Shown piece after piece: positions 24,695 to 32,973 of a stretch of DNA of 53,960 nt. Numbering within the stretch: the stretch's first letter is position 1; every line of letters begins with the position of its first letter. The stretch covers positions 5,561 through 59,520 of the forward strand of contig PLFE01000054.1 in assembly GCA_003136675.1 (NCBI GenBank), in the 5' to 3' direction. Source of the DNA: Bryobacterales bacterium (lineage in GTDB: Bacteria; Acidobacteriota; Terriglobia; Bryobacterales; Bryobacteraceae). The notes beneath the pieces are model-generated. The model ran no database searches and had not been told where the DNA came from. It worked only from the letters and a program-made list of their open reading frames with translations. The position numbers and the translations under genes were made by a program.

Positions 24695-27133
24695 ATGCCT
24701 CTTGCATCCCTCAACTTTTGCAGTTCCGGTCTTGCGGCAGTGACTTTACTCGCTACGGTACAATCCGGCCGGAGCGTAAGCCAAAACTTATCCTATTCAA
24801 ATCAATCATTTGCCAGCTTCCGTAGCGACCTCAATGCACTCCGGGACAGCGTCCGCGAACGCCGGTTTCTCGCTGCGGAACAGGTGTCTCCCAGCCTTCT
24901 CGAAGCCGCCCGAAAGTTCGGACGGCCGGATCTGGAAATCCAGGTTCTCCGCTATTCCGGGTCCGCGCAACTGGGCTCATCGAACTATTTGTCGGCGTTG
25001 AGAACATTTCTTCCCGCCCGCGATTTAGCAATGATGTATCACGATTATCGTGATTTGTATGCCATTGACAGTAATATCTCCTGGGTTTACCTGGAAATGA
25101 ATAACCTGGAGGCGGCGGGGAATTTTTCGGACCAGGCGCTGATGGCGGAAAAGTCCGCACACGATTACAACACACGCCCGATTATGTCCCGTGCTTTCAT
25201 CTACGCCCTCAATAAGGATTTTCCGCACGCTGAATCCCTGTTCTCGGAGGCTATCCTTTACGCGCTGGATCATGGCGACCTGGCTTCCGCCGCGACGGGC
25301 TGGTACTACCTCGGCTCCGGCTACCTGGAGGCGTCGCGAGATACCGAGCCCGCGGAGCAATCCCGGCTGTTGCGAAGGGCTCTGCCCGTGATGACGGAAG
25401 CGTTTCGGCTGCGGGAGCTCCATCACCTGCCGGGGCTGGACGAAACCTATCGGGACCTGGCCCGCATTTACGCAGGGCTGGGCGACCTTCACACGGCGGA
25501 TGTCTTGATGGGGCGTTCGGTCAGCCTGATGGCCGACCCGCACAGCGGCGCGCCCCTATGGTTCTTTCTCTTCTGGCGGGGATGGCTGCACGTTCAACAG
25601 GGCGATCTCGCGAAGGCGCTTCCCGACTTGCGCTCCGCATTGGAACTGGCTCGCCGCCTCGATGTGGTCCCCACCGATGACGATCGCGTAACCTTCGAAT
25701 CGGGCTTGGCCGAACTCTACTCTCTTTTTATCGATGCGGGGAACCGGCTCTATCTGCAGAACCACGACCCCGCACTGAAGGCGGAGATCTTCGAAGCCGC
25801 GGAGGAAAACCGCGCCGCCAGCCTGCGCGCTCTCGTCCCTCAGCCGCACGGATGGCGTTCCCGCTTGCCGGCCGATTACGCAGGCTTGCTCGCCAGCCTG
25901 CAATCCGCCGAGCGCGATTTGTTATCGCGGTCCGATGAAGACACCCAGCGGAGGGTCCGCAGGCTGCGCGCGTCTCTTCACAACGACGAGGTGCAGGCCG
26001 GGTCGGAAAAGGAAACGGGCGGCTCAACGGCTCTCGCCACAGCGCGGCGTGCGCTGGATCCGGACACGGCCATATTGACGTTCCACCTCGGGCCCCGGTC
26101 TTCCTGGCTCTGGACCATTACGGGCGGCCGCTTCGACGTGTACCAGTTGCCGTCCAAATCCGCTCTGGCCGCGTCCGCAACGCGGTTGACAGAGTCGATT
26201 CGCGCCAACCAGGGTGTCGTCGCCCAGTCCGAATCGCTCTCGGGTCAGCTATTCGATCAGATCCCGACGGAGGTCCGAGTGCGGCGGCGGTGGATCGTCG
26301 CTCTTGATCAGGAATTATTCGGTCTGCCCATCGCCGCGCTCCGCTTGAACGGGGCATACCTCACCGAACAGCACGCGATTCTTCTGGCGCCGTCCGTTCG
26401 CCTTCTGGAGGCGGCTGGGTCGGCGGATGGCATCAGTGGCCGGATGTTGGGTTTGGGCGACGCGATCTATAACCGCGCCGATTCGCGTTGGTCGGGCGGT
26501 TGGTTTCGACGTTCGCCCCAAGACACTCCATTGCGCCTGGCACGGCTCTCCGGCAGCGGGGATGAAGTGCGCACAGCCCTTTCGATCTGGGGTTCGGGAG
26601 CCGTACTGACGGGCGAGAATGCCACACGCGAGCAGCTTACGCAAGATCTGAACTCCTCAACCGGCATCCTTCATCTGGCGACTCACGTGATTCCCGCGCC
26701 TCAACTCTCCTCACCTGGAGGCGGCACGACGGCGAGCAATTCGCGCGCTGGCCTCATTGTTTTGGGCATTGATCGCTCCGGGCAGCCCGGTTTCCTCGAC
26801 ATGCGCGACATCCTTCTTCGACCCGTCAACCTGGGTCTAGTGGTGATGAGCGGGTGCTCATCCGGCGATGCCTCCGCGCTGGCAGCCAGCGGACTCATGG
26901 GCCTGACGCGCGCCTGGCTCGGCGCTGGCGCATCCGAAGTCCTTGCCACGCGGTGGCCGGTACTCGACGACAGCGGTCCTTTCTTTGCTAGCTTTTACCG
27001 GCATTTGAAGGAGCATCCCTCAAGCGGCGCGGCCGATGCTTTGCGCGCAGCGCAGATCGAAATGATTCACTCCGACTCGTACAGGAGTAGACCCGCATAC
27101 TGGGCGAGCTATTTCCTTGTAGGAAAGGTGTGA
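24695..27133 (+). CDS. Secreted TPR-CHAT (caspase-like) protein
   Basis: 812 residues with a probable signal peptide (LAAVTLLATVQSG). Residues about 50-400 are helical, TPR-like repeats (LEAAGNFSDQALMAEKSAHDY, GDLAKALPDLRSALELARRL). The C-terminal CHAT domain (about 520-812) has the catalytic His in ILHLATHVIP (H664) and the Cys in VMSGCSSGDA (C721), both intact. The ending is typical: LGAGASEVLATRWPVLDD and RPAYWASYFLVGKV. CHAT domains are caspase/separase-like cysteine peptidases; known bacterial TPR-CHAT proteins cut specific partner proteins. A sigma factor gene follows 31 bases later, suggesting a regulatory link. Because the protein appears exported, contact with the cytoplasmic sigma would need an intermediary. 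Confidence 0.87.
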   Translation: MPLASLNFCSSGLAAVTLLATVQSGRSVSQNLSYSNQSFASFRSDLNALRDSVRERRFLAAEQVSPSLLEAARKFGRPDLEIQVLRYSGSAQLGSSNYLSALRTFLPARDLAMMYHDYRDLYAIDSNISWVYLEMNNLEAAGNFSDQALMAEKSAHDYNTRPIMSRAFIYALNKDFPHAESLFSEAILYALDHGDLASAATGWYYLGSGYLEASRDTEPAEQSRLLRRALPVMTEAFRLRELHHLPGLDETYRDLARIYAGLGDLHTADVLMGRSVSLMADPHSGAPLWFFLFWRGWLHVQQGDLAKALPDLRSALELARRLDVVPTDDDRVTFESGLAELYSLFIDAGNRLYLQNHDPALKAEIFEAAEENRAASLRALVPQPHGWRSRLPADYAGLLASLQSAERDLLSRSDEDTQRRVRRLRASLHNDEVQAGSEKETGGSTALATARRALDPDTAILTFHLGPRSSWLWTITGGRFDVYQLPSKSALAASATRLTESIRANQGVVAQSESLSGQLFDQIPTEVRVRRRWIVALDQELFGLPIAALRLNGAYLTEQHAILLAPSVRLLEAAGSADGISGRMLGLGDAIYNRADSRWSGGWFRRSPQDTPLRLARLSGSGDEVRTALSIWGSGAVLTGENATREQLTQDLNSSTGILHLATHVIPAPQLSSPGGGTTASNSRAGLIVLGIDRSGQPGFLDMRDILLRPVNLGLVVMSGCSSGDASALAASGLMGLTRAWLGAGASEVLATRWPVLDDSGPFFASFYRHLKEHPSSGAADALRAAQIEMIHSDSYRSRPAYWASYFLVGKV

Positions 27134-27164
27134 TTTTTCTCAGATTTTCACACTACCTGACATA

Positions 27165-27797
27165 ATGTCCTCACTTGCTGACGTGCTCGAACAATCTTTG
27201 ACACAGTCCGGAGGCACCCCCGACCACCCGAATTGGGTGGATCTGGTTGATCGAATCCAGCGCGATGAGTCTTCCGCGCTCGAGGAGCTCTATCGGATCT
27301 TCTCCAAGGGCATGCGTTACTATCTCTGCCGCCAACTGGGGCCGCAGGACTTGGACGATAAAGTTCACGACTGCTTTCTGATCGTGATTCAGGCCATCAG
27401 ACGGGGGGAACTACGCGACCCGGACCGGCTGATGGGATTTGCGCGCACCATTGTGCGGCGTCAGATTGCGGGGCATATCGATATTGCCGTTCAGCAGCGC
27501 AAGCAGCAGGTGGATCTGGACGTAGGCGCTCCGCTGCCGGATTCGCACCTGAGCCCGGAGGCCGCTGCCATGACGAGTGAAGAAGAGCAACTCGCGGTTT
27601 CTGTATTGAAGGGAATCTCTCGCCGCGATCGCGAGATTCTGACGCGGTTTTATCTGCAGGAACAGACGCAGGAGCAGATCTGTTCCGAGATGAAGCTCTC
27701 CGAGACGCAATTCCGGCTCTTAAAGTCACGCGCAAAGGCCCGCTTTGGAGAGTTGGGCAAGCGCCGGCTCGGGCGCAAGAACTTCAAAGTATTCTAG
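27165..27797 (+). CDS. Sigma-70 family (ECF-like) RNA polymerase sigma factor
   Basis: 210 residues. The region 2-like segment contains ALEELYRIFSKGMRYYLCRQ and DLDDKVHDCFLIVIQAIRRG, and the linker has FARTIVRRQIAGHID. The region 4-like helix-turn-helix has LKGISRRDREILTRFYLQEQ followed by ICSEMKLSETQFRLLKSRAK. No Shine-Dalgarno precedes the ATG, so translation may depend on coupling to the CHAT gene 31 bases upstream. No anti-sigma gene is adjacent; the next gene is convergent. The regulon is unknown. Confidence 0.88.
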   Translation: MSSLADVLEQSLTQSGGTPDHPNWVDLVDRIQRDESSALEELYRIFSKGMRYYLCRQLGPQDLDDKVHDCFLIVIQAIRRGELRDPDRLMGFARTIVRRQIAGHIDIAVQQRKQQVDLDVGAPLPDSHLSPEAAAMTSEEEQLAVSVLKGISRRDREILTRFYLQEQTQEQICSEMKLSETQFRLLKSRAKARFGELGKRRLGRKNFKVF

Positions 27798-27830
27798 GCG
27801 CGTCAGGGGACCACGCGAGGTTACCGGAAA

Positions 27831-29480
27831 CTACTGCAACGCCACATGATTCTCGGTCAGCGTGGTTCCTGTCGATCGTTGCAGGCGGCACACGGCTTTA
27901 TTCCATTCCAGAGTGGCGATAAGGAGACGGCGGCGCGCTTCGAAATATTCGTTCTGCCGTGTGAGGGTGAGGAAGTTGGTGCTTTCTCCGGTTTCAAAAA
28001 GACGCGTTTCACTCTCCAGCTTTTCGCGGGCGGCGCGTTCTCCCGATTCGGCGGCGGCGCGGCGCTGGCGGGCGATGGCGAGGGCTTCGATGGCATCGCG
28101 AATCTCGCTCTGGATGGACTGCTCTTCGCGAGCCTGCTCGAGTTTTTCGCGATGCTCGGCAATCACGCTCTCTTCGATGGCGGCTTTCGCGGCGCGGTTC
28201 CGGAACGTAAGATCCACCTGCAAACCAGCCTGCACGGTTTGGTAGCGGCCGGAGAAAAGAGTGGCTAAGTCCGTTCCATAGCCGCCGATTACGGCGCCAG
28301 GCAACTGGCCGAGCGTCGGGGCCGTGACGGAAGGCTCTCCGAGCGGGCCGAGGATGGCGTTGAGTTGATTGATAAGCGGTTGGGTGGATTGCGTGATGGG
28401 ATCGGGCGCGGTGTTCAGTTTGCCGCCTAACCCGGCCAGCGAGTAGTTGCCGACCAGGTTCACCTGCGGCTTGACCAGGTTTTCGTTCTGCCGCTTTTCG
28501 ATGCCCGTAATCTGCTGGCGAATCGCAATGGATTTCAGTTCCGGGCGCCGCTTCAGGGCTTGATTGACAAGATCGGGGATGGGCTCGGCTTCCGCGGTGG
28601 AGATGGCCTGCTGATCGGTGGGGACCAGTTCCTGCTGCCAGAGTGGCGCATCGCGTGAACCGGCAAGGAGCTGTTTCAACAGATTCTCCTGCTCAGTGAC
28701 GATGCTGGCGGAAGCGTACCAGATGTCTCTGCGCCGTGCGAGTTCCGCCTGCGCCGCAGCTAACTCGGCTTGGGCCAATGAGCCCGCGTTGATCCGGTTC
28801 TGGTCGCGTACTAGTTGAGCCTGCGCGAGGTCAACCGATTCGCCGGCTACCTTTTCGTTCTGGCGGGCGGCACTGAGATCCCAGTAGGTCTGCTGTACGC
28901 GATCGACTACGTCCATGAGCCGCAGTTCAAGATCGGTACGCGATAAATCGGCTTGCCTGGCGCGGACCAGGATGGTGGAGCGGTTCGCATCAAACTCCCG
29001 GTTGCGCCAGAGGGGCTGCGTATAGGTGAAGGCAAGCTGCGAAGTATAGAACGGGTTGATTCCCAGGAATGGATTTTCCGAAGAGATCCGCGAGTTTTCA
29101 AACGCGAGATCCAGCGCAGCGCCGTTCCAGGGTGTCTGTTCATGCAGATAGAAGTTGCCCGTTTCATCATGTTCGTCGAGCTTGCCGTTGGCGGCTTCGA
29201 GTAATGAGGGAGCGGGCGTGCTCTTCGAGGCGTAGTCCGGTTGGAATTTGAAATTGAGGTCGGTGTAGCCGCGGGCGGCTTTCAAGGAGGCGCCGGCCGA
29301 GGCTTCATCCAGGCGGGAAATTTCGACTTCGAGGTTGGCGTGGACGGCGAGTTCGATGGCTTCGCTGAGAGTGAGTTCGCGCGAAGACGTGTTGCCGGCG
29401 TGGGCCGGCGTGTCGTCGGTCCGCATCTGCGTCTGCGCCTGAGCAGTAAGCACGGCCAGGACTAAGAGCGACGCCGTCAT
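27831..29480 (-). CDS. TolC-family outer membrane efflux protein (third of three in the block)
   Basis: 549 residues with a signal peptide at the start (MTASLLVLAVLTAQAQ). Two outer-membrane-efflux repeats show as LTLSEAIELAVHANLEVEISRL and RQADLSRTDLELRLMDVVDRVQQTYWDLSAARQNEK. The end, LQRSTGTTLTENHVALQ, matches the ends of the two other TolC proteins at 34375 and 36201, so the three are probably paralogues. It overlaps the adaptor stop by four bases and closes the DevBCA-type export operon, giving it the outer-membrane channel. Confidence 0.9.
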   Translation of the reverse strand: MTASLLVLAVLTAQAQTQMRTDDTPAHAGNTSSRELTLSEAIELAVHANLEVEISRLDEASAGASLKAARGYTDLNFKFQPDYASKSTPAPSLLEAANGKLDEHDETGNFYLHEQTPWNGAALDLAFENSRISSENPFLGINPFYTSQLAFTYTQPLWRNREFDANRSTILVRARQADLSRTDLELRLMDVVDRVQQTYWDLSAARQNEKVAGESVDLAQAQLVRDQNRINAGSLAQAELAAAQAELARRRDIWYASASIVTEQENLLKQLLAGSRDAPLWQQELVPTDQQAISTAEAEPIPDLVNQALKRRPELKSIAIRQQITGIEKRQNENLVKPQVNLVGNYSLAGLGGKLNTAPDPITQSTQPLINQLNAILGPLGEPSVTAPTLGQLPGAVIGGYGTDLATLFSGRYQTVQAGLQVDLTFRNRAAKAAIEESVIAEHREKLEQAREEQSIQSEIRDAIEALAIARQRRAAAESGERAAREKLESETRLFETGESTNFLTLTRQNEYFEARRRLLIATLEWNKAVCRLQRSTGTTLTENHVALQ

Positions 29481-30511
29481 TTGGGCGCGTCCTTTGTAAA
29501 GATGTAAGAATCGACGCGCAAGCCATCGGGTAGGTTGGGGTGACCGTCCAACTCAACCAGTGTTTCGAGGATTTTAGTATCGACGTGTTCGGTGGGCGCG
29601 TCACTATAGACATTCTTTGGCCCCAGCACTTTTCCGACGCGAACGACATGGCCCCAGAACTTACGGTCGCCGTAAGTATCCGCCGTGACATAGGCGCGCT
29701 GGCCCTCGTGGACGCGGCCGACATCGGATTCGTCCACATCCACGCGGACGCGAATGGCGGAGTCATCAGCCACGGTGACGATGGGCGCGTCAGGGCCCTC
29801 GGCAACGTTCTCGCCTGCGCGGCGGTTCTTGCGGAGCACGATCCCGCTGATGGGCGAGCGGATGACGGTCTTCGACAAACGTGCTTCCGCTTCCGCCAAC
29901 TGGGCGTTGGCCAGTTCGATGGCGGCCTTCGCTCGCGCTTCCTCGTCGCTGCGGGGGCCGGCATCCACCAGGGAATAGCGCTGTTTGGCCTCGTCACTCC
30001 GGGCGATGGCGACCTGATATTCGCGGTCCGCCTGCTCGTCATCGGCGCGCGAGATATCGCCGCTTTTGAGAAGGCGGTCGCGTCGGCCCTTCTCAGCGAG
30101 GGCATTGGTGACGACAGCCTGCGCTTCGCGCGTGGCGGCGAGAGCTTCCTGGCGCTCTTGCGTGCGCGAGCCATTGTTCAGGCGCTCGAGCTCGGCCTGA
30201 CGCAGATGGAGTTCCGCGCGCGCTTCCGCGACACGAGCCTGATAGTCGCTGTTATCGAGCACGGCGATGATTTGGCCGCGTTTGATGCGGGAACCTTCTT
30301 CGACGCGCACTTCCAATAAGCGGCCCGGGATCTCGGAGCCAACCTTGATCTCTTCCGATAAAGGTTCGATGCGGCCGGCCGCGGCGACCGTGTCTTCCGG
30401 AGTCCTGAGCGCCGACTTAGCCGGGCCATCACTTGCTTTTGGCGTATTCTGGTTGGACCCACACGCAGCAAGAAGCGCCGCGCTCGCTAACATACAGAGA
30501 CGGGTATTCAA
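29477..30511 (-). CDS. HlyD-type efflux adaptor lipoprotein
   Basis: 344 residues. The signal ends in lipobox LAAC with Cys17, so it is a lipoprotein. The lipoyl halves are IPGRLLEVRVEEGSRIKRGQ and VIRSPISGIVLRKNRRAGENV, separated by a ~100-residue coiled coil (ARAELHLRQAELERLNNGSR). A beta-barrel region follows (IRVRVDVDESDVGRVHEGQ). This is the membrane-fusion part of a DevB/MacA-like tripartite exporter. Both ends overlap neighbouring genes by four bases, showing tight translational coupling in the operon. Confidence 0.92.
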   Translation of the reverse strand: MNTRLCMLASAALLAACGSNQNTPKASDGPAKSALRTPEDTVAAAGRIEPLSEEIKVGSEIPGRLLEVRVEEGSRIKRGQIIAVLDNSDYQARVAEARAELHLRQAELERLNNGSRTQERQEALAATREAQAVVTNALAEKGRRDRLLKSGDISRADDEQADREYQVAIARSDEAKQRYSLVDAGPRSDEEARAKAAIELANAQLAEAEARLSKTVIRSPISGIVLRKNRRAGENVAEGPDAPIVTVADDSAIRVRVDVDESDVGRVHEGQRAYVTADTYGDRKFWGHVVRVGKVLGPKNVYSDAPTEHVDTKILETLVELDGHPNLPDGLRVDSYIFTKDAPK

Positions 30512-31197
30512 TGAGTACCTCCGTTCAAAATCTTTCCATCTTCGATGTGGACCACGCGATCGGCATACTCCATCACGCGACCATCGTGCGAAACGACGAC
30601 TACAGCGCGGCCACGATCCTTGGCAAGCTTGCGCATCATGTCCATGACCGTGCGGCCAGTCACGGAGTCGAGCGCGGCGGTGGGTTCGTCGGCCAGAATG
30701 ATACCGGGGTCGCCGGCCAGCGCGCGGGCGATGGCCACGCGCTGCTTCTGGCCACCGCTGAGGTCGGCTGGAAAAGCATCGTACTTATCGGAGAGGCCGA
30801 CCGAATCGAGCAATGCACGGGCTCGCTGCTTTCTCTGGCGGACACGGACACCTTTTAGGTCGAGACCGATCTCCACGTTTTCAGAGGATGTCAAGGTTGG
30901 AAAAAGATTGAAGCCCTGGAAGACGAATCCGATGTTGTCCAACCTGATCCGGGGCAACTGTTTTTCCTTGAGGCCGGTGATTTCACGGCCCTTGATGCGT
31001 ACACTACCGGAACTGGCGCGGAGAATGCAGCCCATGATGGAGATAAGCGTCGTCTTGCCGCTTCCGGACGGACCCATCAGGAGCATCACTTCGCCGGCGT
31101 GGACATCGAGGTTAACTCCGTCGAGAGCGCGCGCGGCGGCGGCGCCACTTTCGTAGGTCTTGGTGAGGCCGCGGACTTGAACGATGGGTTCGGGCAT
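30508..31197 (-). CDS. ABC transporter ATP-binding protein (DevA/LolD/MacB-type)
   Basis: 229 residues. Walker A is GPSGSGKT (residues 42-49), the Q-loop is in FVFQGFNLFPTLT, the signature is LSGGQKQRVAIARAL, and Walker B is IILADEPTAALDS with the H-loop in VVVSHDGRVMEYAD. The family powers mechanotransmission permeases of the FtsX type rather than classic import. It pairs with the adjacent DevC-type permease (3-base gap) and the HlyD adaptor (4-base overlap). Confidence 0.95.
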   Translation of the reverse strand: MPEPIVQVRGLTKTYESGAAAARALDGVNLDVHAGEVMLLMGPSGSGKTTLISIMGCILRASSGSVRIKGREITGLKEKQLPRIRLDNIGFVFQGFNLFPTLTSSENVEIGLDLKGVRVRQRKQRARALLDSVGLSDKYDAFPADLSGGQKQRVAIARALAGDPGIILADEPTAALDSVTGRTVMDMMRKLAKDRGRAVVVVSHDGRVMEYADRVVHIEDGKILNGGTH

Positions 31198-31200
31198 GGT

Positions 31201-32322
31201 TCAGTTTTTGAAGACCATGGCGGGGTCAATCCGGGTGACCTTGTTAATGGAGACAAGAGCCGCCAGGCAGCACATGAACAGAGTCAGGAAGAACATACCG
31301 ATCGCCAGGGGTAAAGGCAAGCTGATGGGCGCGCTCTCACCGGCGAGGCGGACTGCGATGAAGGCGACTACAATTCCAATGGCATAACCGATGACCGCGC
31401 TGATGGTGGCTTGCTTCAGAATAATCTTATAGATATAGAAGTTAGAAGCGCCAATGGCCTTTAGTGTTCCGAACTCCCGGAGATGATCGATGGTGGCTGC
31501 GTAGATGGTTTGCGTGACGACAACGATTCCGACGATGAGGCCCAGCACGGCGGCGATGATCACTGTTACACCCGCCCCGGTGGAGAACATCCAGTAGTAG
31601 ACCGTGCGATCGCTGAACTGTTTGGTGGTGAGGACTTCAACGTCTTTCAAGCGGGATTGCAGGGCGCTTCGCAGAGTTTCAATATCCGTTCCGGGTTTGG
31701 CCTTCACTAAGATGAATAACGTCCGATCGTCCGGAATCTGTTGATAAATGAGTGCGTTCCGGAACGAAGTGAAGACGGTTGCCGCGGTGGTGAAGGTGCG
31801 GATACCGTTCGTGAACCCGACGACGCGCGCACGGTGTCCACGGATTTCAAAGATCTGGCCAAGGTGATCGACGCCGAGTTTTTCGGCGTAGTATTTATCG
31901 ACGATCACGGCATCGGCGCGTTTGAGGTCCTGCGCGGAGCCGGCCACCAGATTCCAAGGCGCGGCGAGATCGCTATCGGGGTTCAATCCGATGAGCTCGG
32001 TGCCTTCCTGCGAGCCGTTGGGACGGGTCCAGTCGCCGAACTGGATGATGATGTTCTGCGCATCGGCGACACCTGGAGTGGCGCGCACGTCATAGATTTT
32101 GCGATCCGGGAAGGCGACGCCTTCCTCGATGTAGCGAACGCCGGAGGTCATGATCCAAAGATCGGCCCGCGAGTGCAGAATGACGTCTGAGATGGTGGTT
32201 CGAAAGCCAATGTAGAGACCGACCTGTATACAGATGAGAACGACGGCGAACACAATGCCGGTAATTGTTACGACCAGGCGGACTTTGTCGTGGAAGAGGT
32301 TGCGGATCGCGATGGACGCCAT
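31201..32322 (-). CDS. DevC-type ABC transporter permease (FtsX fold)
   Basis: 373 residues. One N-terminal helix (LVVTITGIVFAVVLICIQVG) precedes a ~210-residue periplasmic domain. Three C-terminal helices follow, with the FtsX pattern ATIDHLREFGTLKAIGASNFYIYKIIL and LVSINKVTRIDPAMVFKN at the end. DevC permeases work with DevA ATPases and DevB/HlyD adaptors to export glycolipids or other molecules through TolC. It begins directly after the TetR stop, with no bases between. Confidence 0.92.
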   Translation of the reverse strand: MASIAIRNLFHDKVRLVVTITGIVFAVVLICIQVGLYIGFRTTISDVILHSRADLWIMTSGVRYIEEGVAFPDRKIYDVRATPGVADAQNIIIQFGDWTRPNGSQEGTELIGLNPDSDLAAPWNLVAGSAQDLKRADAVIVDKYYAEKLGVDHLGQIFEIRGHRARVVGFTNGIRTFTTAATVFTSFRNALIYQQIPDDRTLFILVKAKPGTDIETLRSALQSRLKDVEVLTTKQFSDRTVYYWMFSTGAGVTVIIAAVLGLIVGIVVVTQTIYAATIDHLREFGTLKAIGASNFYIYKIILKQATISAVIGYAIGIVVAFIAVRLAGESAPISLPLPLAIGMFFLTLFMCCLAALVSINKVTRIDPAMVFKN

Positions 32323-32928
32323 TTATGCTTCCAATCCCCGCACCATGGAATCGATCACGCGGCTGACCAGCCTCTTCCGCGCGACAAAAGGAAACGCGCT
32401 GTGCTGGATGAGGAGCGATGTGACGCCGTGAACGGCCGACCACAATGCCTGGCTGATTTCCTGCGCGTGGTTCGAGCTGAAACGGCCGGCTGCGATGCAG
32501 GCATCGACGCCTTCCATTAAATAGGCGAAGGCCTGGATGCAGATGGGGTCTTCGTGGCGCAGGTCGTCGTTGTGGCTCAAAAAGGTGAGCTGGTAATGAT
32601 TGGGATGGGCCAGCCCGAATTCGACATAGATGTGCAGGCCTTTTTTCAGAAGCTCAACGGGATCGTGCTTTCCGCTGTGAAGCTTCGCGCTGATGCCTTC
32701 GAGGGCCGATGCGAGGCCCGTGAACGTGGCCGTGCAGATGCTCTTTAACAGCTCCGATTTGTCTTTGAAATGAAGGTAGATCGCGGTGGGCGAGTAATCG
32801 ATGCGATCGGCGATTTTACGCATCGAGACATTCTCATAGCCTTGTTCGACGAACAAATCGCGCGCCGCATCCATAATCTGCTGGCGGAGAGTATCTTTGT
32901 CGCGCTGGCGTTTTTGGAAGGCGTTCAC
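32323..32928 (-). CDS. TetR-family transcriptional regulator of the efflux operon
   Basis: About 201 residues. The TetR DNA-binding region is clear: QQIMDAARDLFVEQGYENVS, then MRKIADRIDYSPTAIYLHFKDKSELL. The C-terminal part is a TetR_C-like ligand domain. The GTG ending at 32928 is preferred; another GTG at 32937 would place the start inside the palindromic operator. Neither has a Shine-Dalgarno, so a leaderless start is possible. It heads the permease-ATPase-adaptor-TolC genes and likely represses itself and them until a ligand binds. Confidence 0.9.
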   Translation of the reverse strand: MNAFQKRQRDKDTLRQQIMDAARDLFVEQGYENVSMRKIADRIDYSPTAIYLHFKDKSELLKSICTATFTGLASALEGISAKLHSGKHDPVELLKKGLHIYVEFGLAHPNHYQLTFLSHNDDLRHEDPICIQAFAYLMEGVDACIAAGRFSSNHAQEISQALWSAVHGVTSLLIQHSAFPFVARKRLVSRVIDSMVRGLEA

Positions 32929-32930
32929 AG

Positions 32931-32962
32931 TTAACACTGTTAAGTTTACTTAACGGTGTTAA
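32931..32962. promoter_or_regulatory. Near-perfect 15-bp inverted repeat, probable TetR operator
   Basis: Arms TTAACACTGTTAAGT (32931-32945) and ACTTAACGGTGTTAA (32948-32962) flank a two-base spacer; 14 of 15 arm positions pair. It overlaps the -10 box and the spacer of a minus-strand promoter candidate immediately upstream of the TetR gene. This is where an autorepressor would be expected to bind. Confidence 0.8.
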
Positions 32963-32972
32963 GCGGCGTCAA
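32943..32972 (-). promoter_or_regulatory. Candidate promoter for the TetR-efflux operon
   Basis: On the minus strand, TTGACG (complement of 32967-32972) and TAAACT (complement of 32943-32948) are separated by 18 bases. The -10 box and most of the spacer lie inside the palindrome. The box ends five bases before the GTG at 32937, so the transcript would have little or no leader. Confidence 0.5.
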
Positions 32973-32973
32973 G

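Noticed and set aside
24695..27797. Type III-E CRISPR (Craspase) locus
   Set aside because: The CHAT protein resembles the Craspase peptidase only in domain order; there are no repeats, no gRAMP-type effector and no Csx30-like gene in the window.
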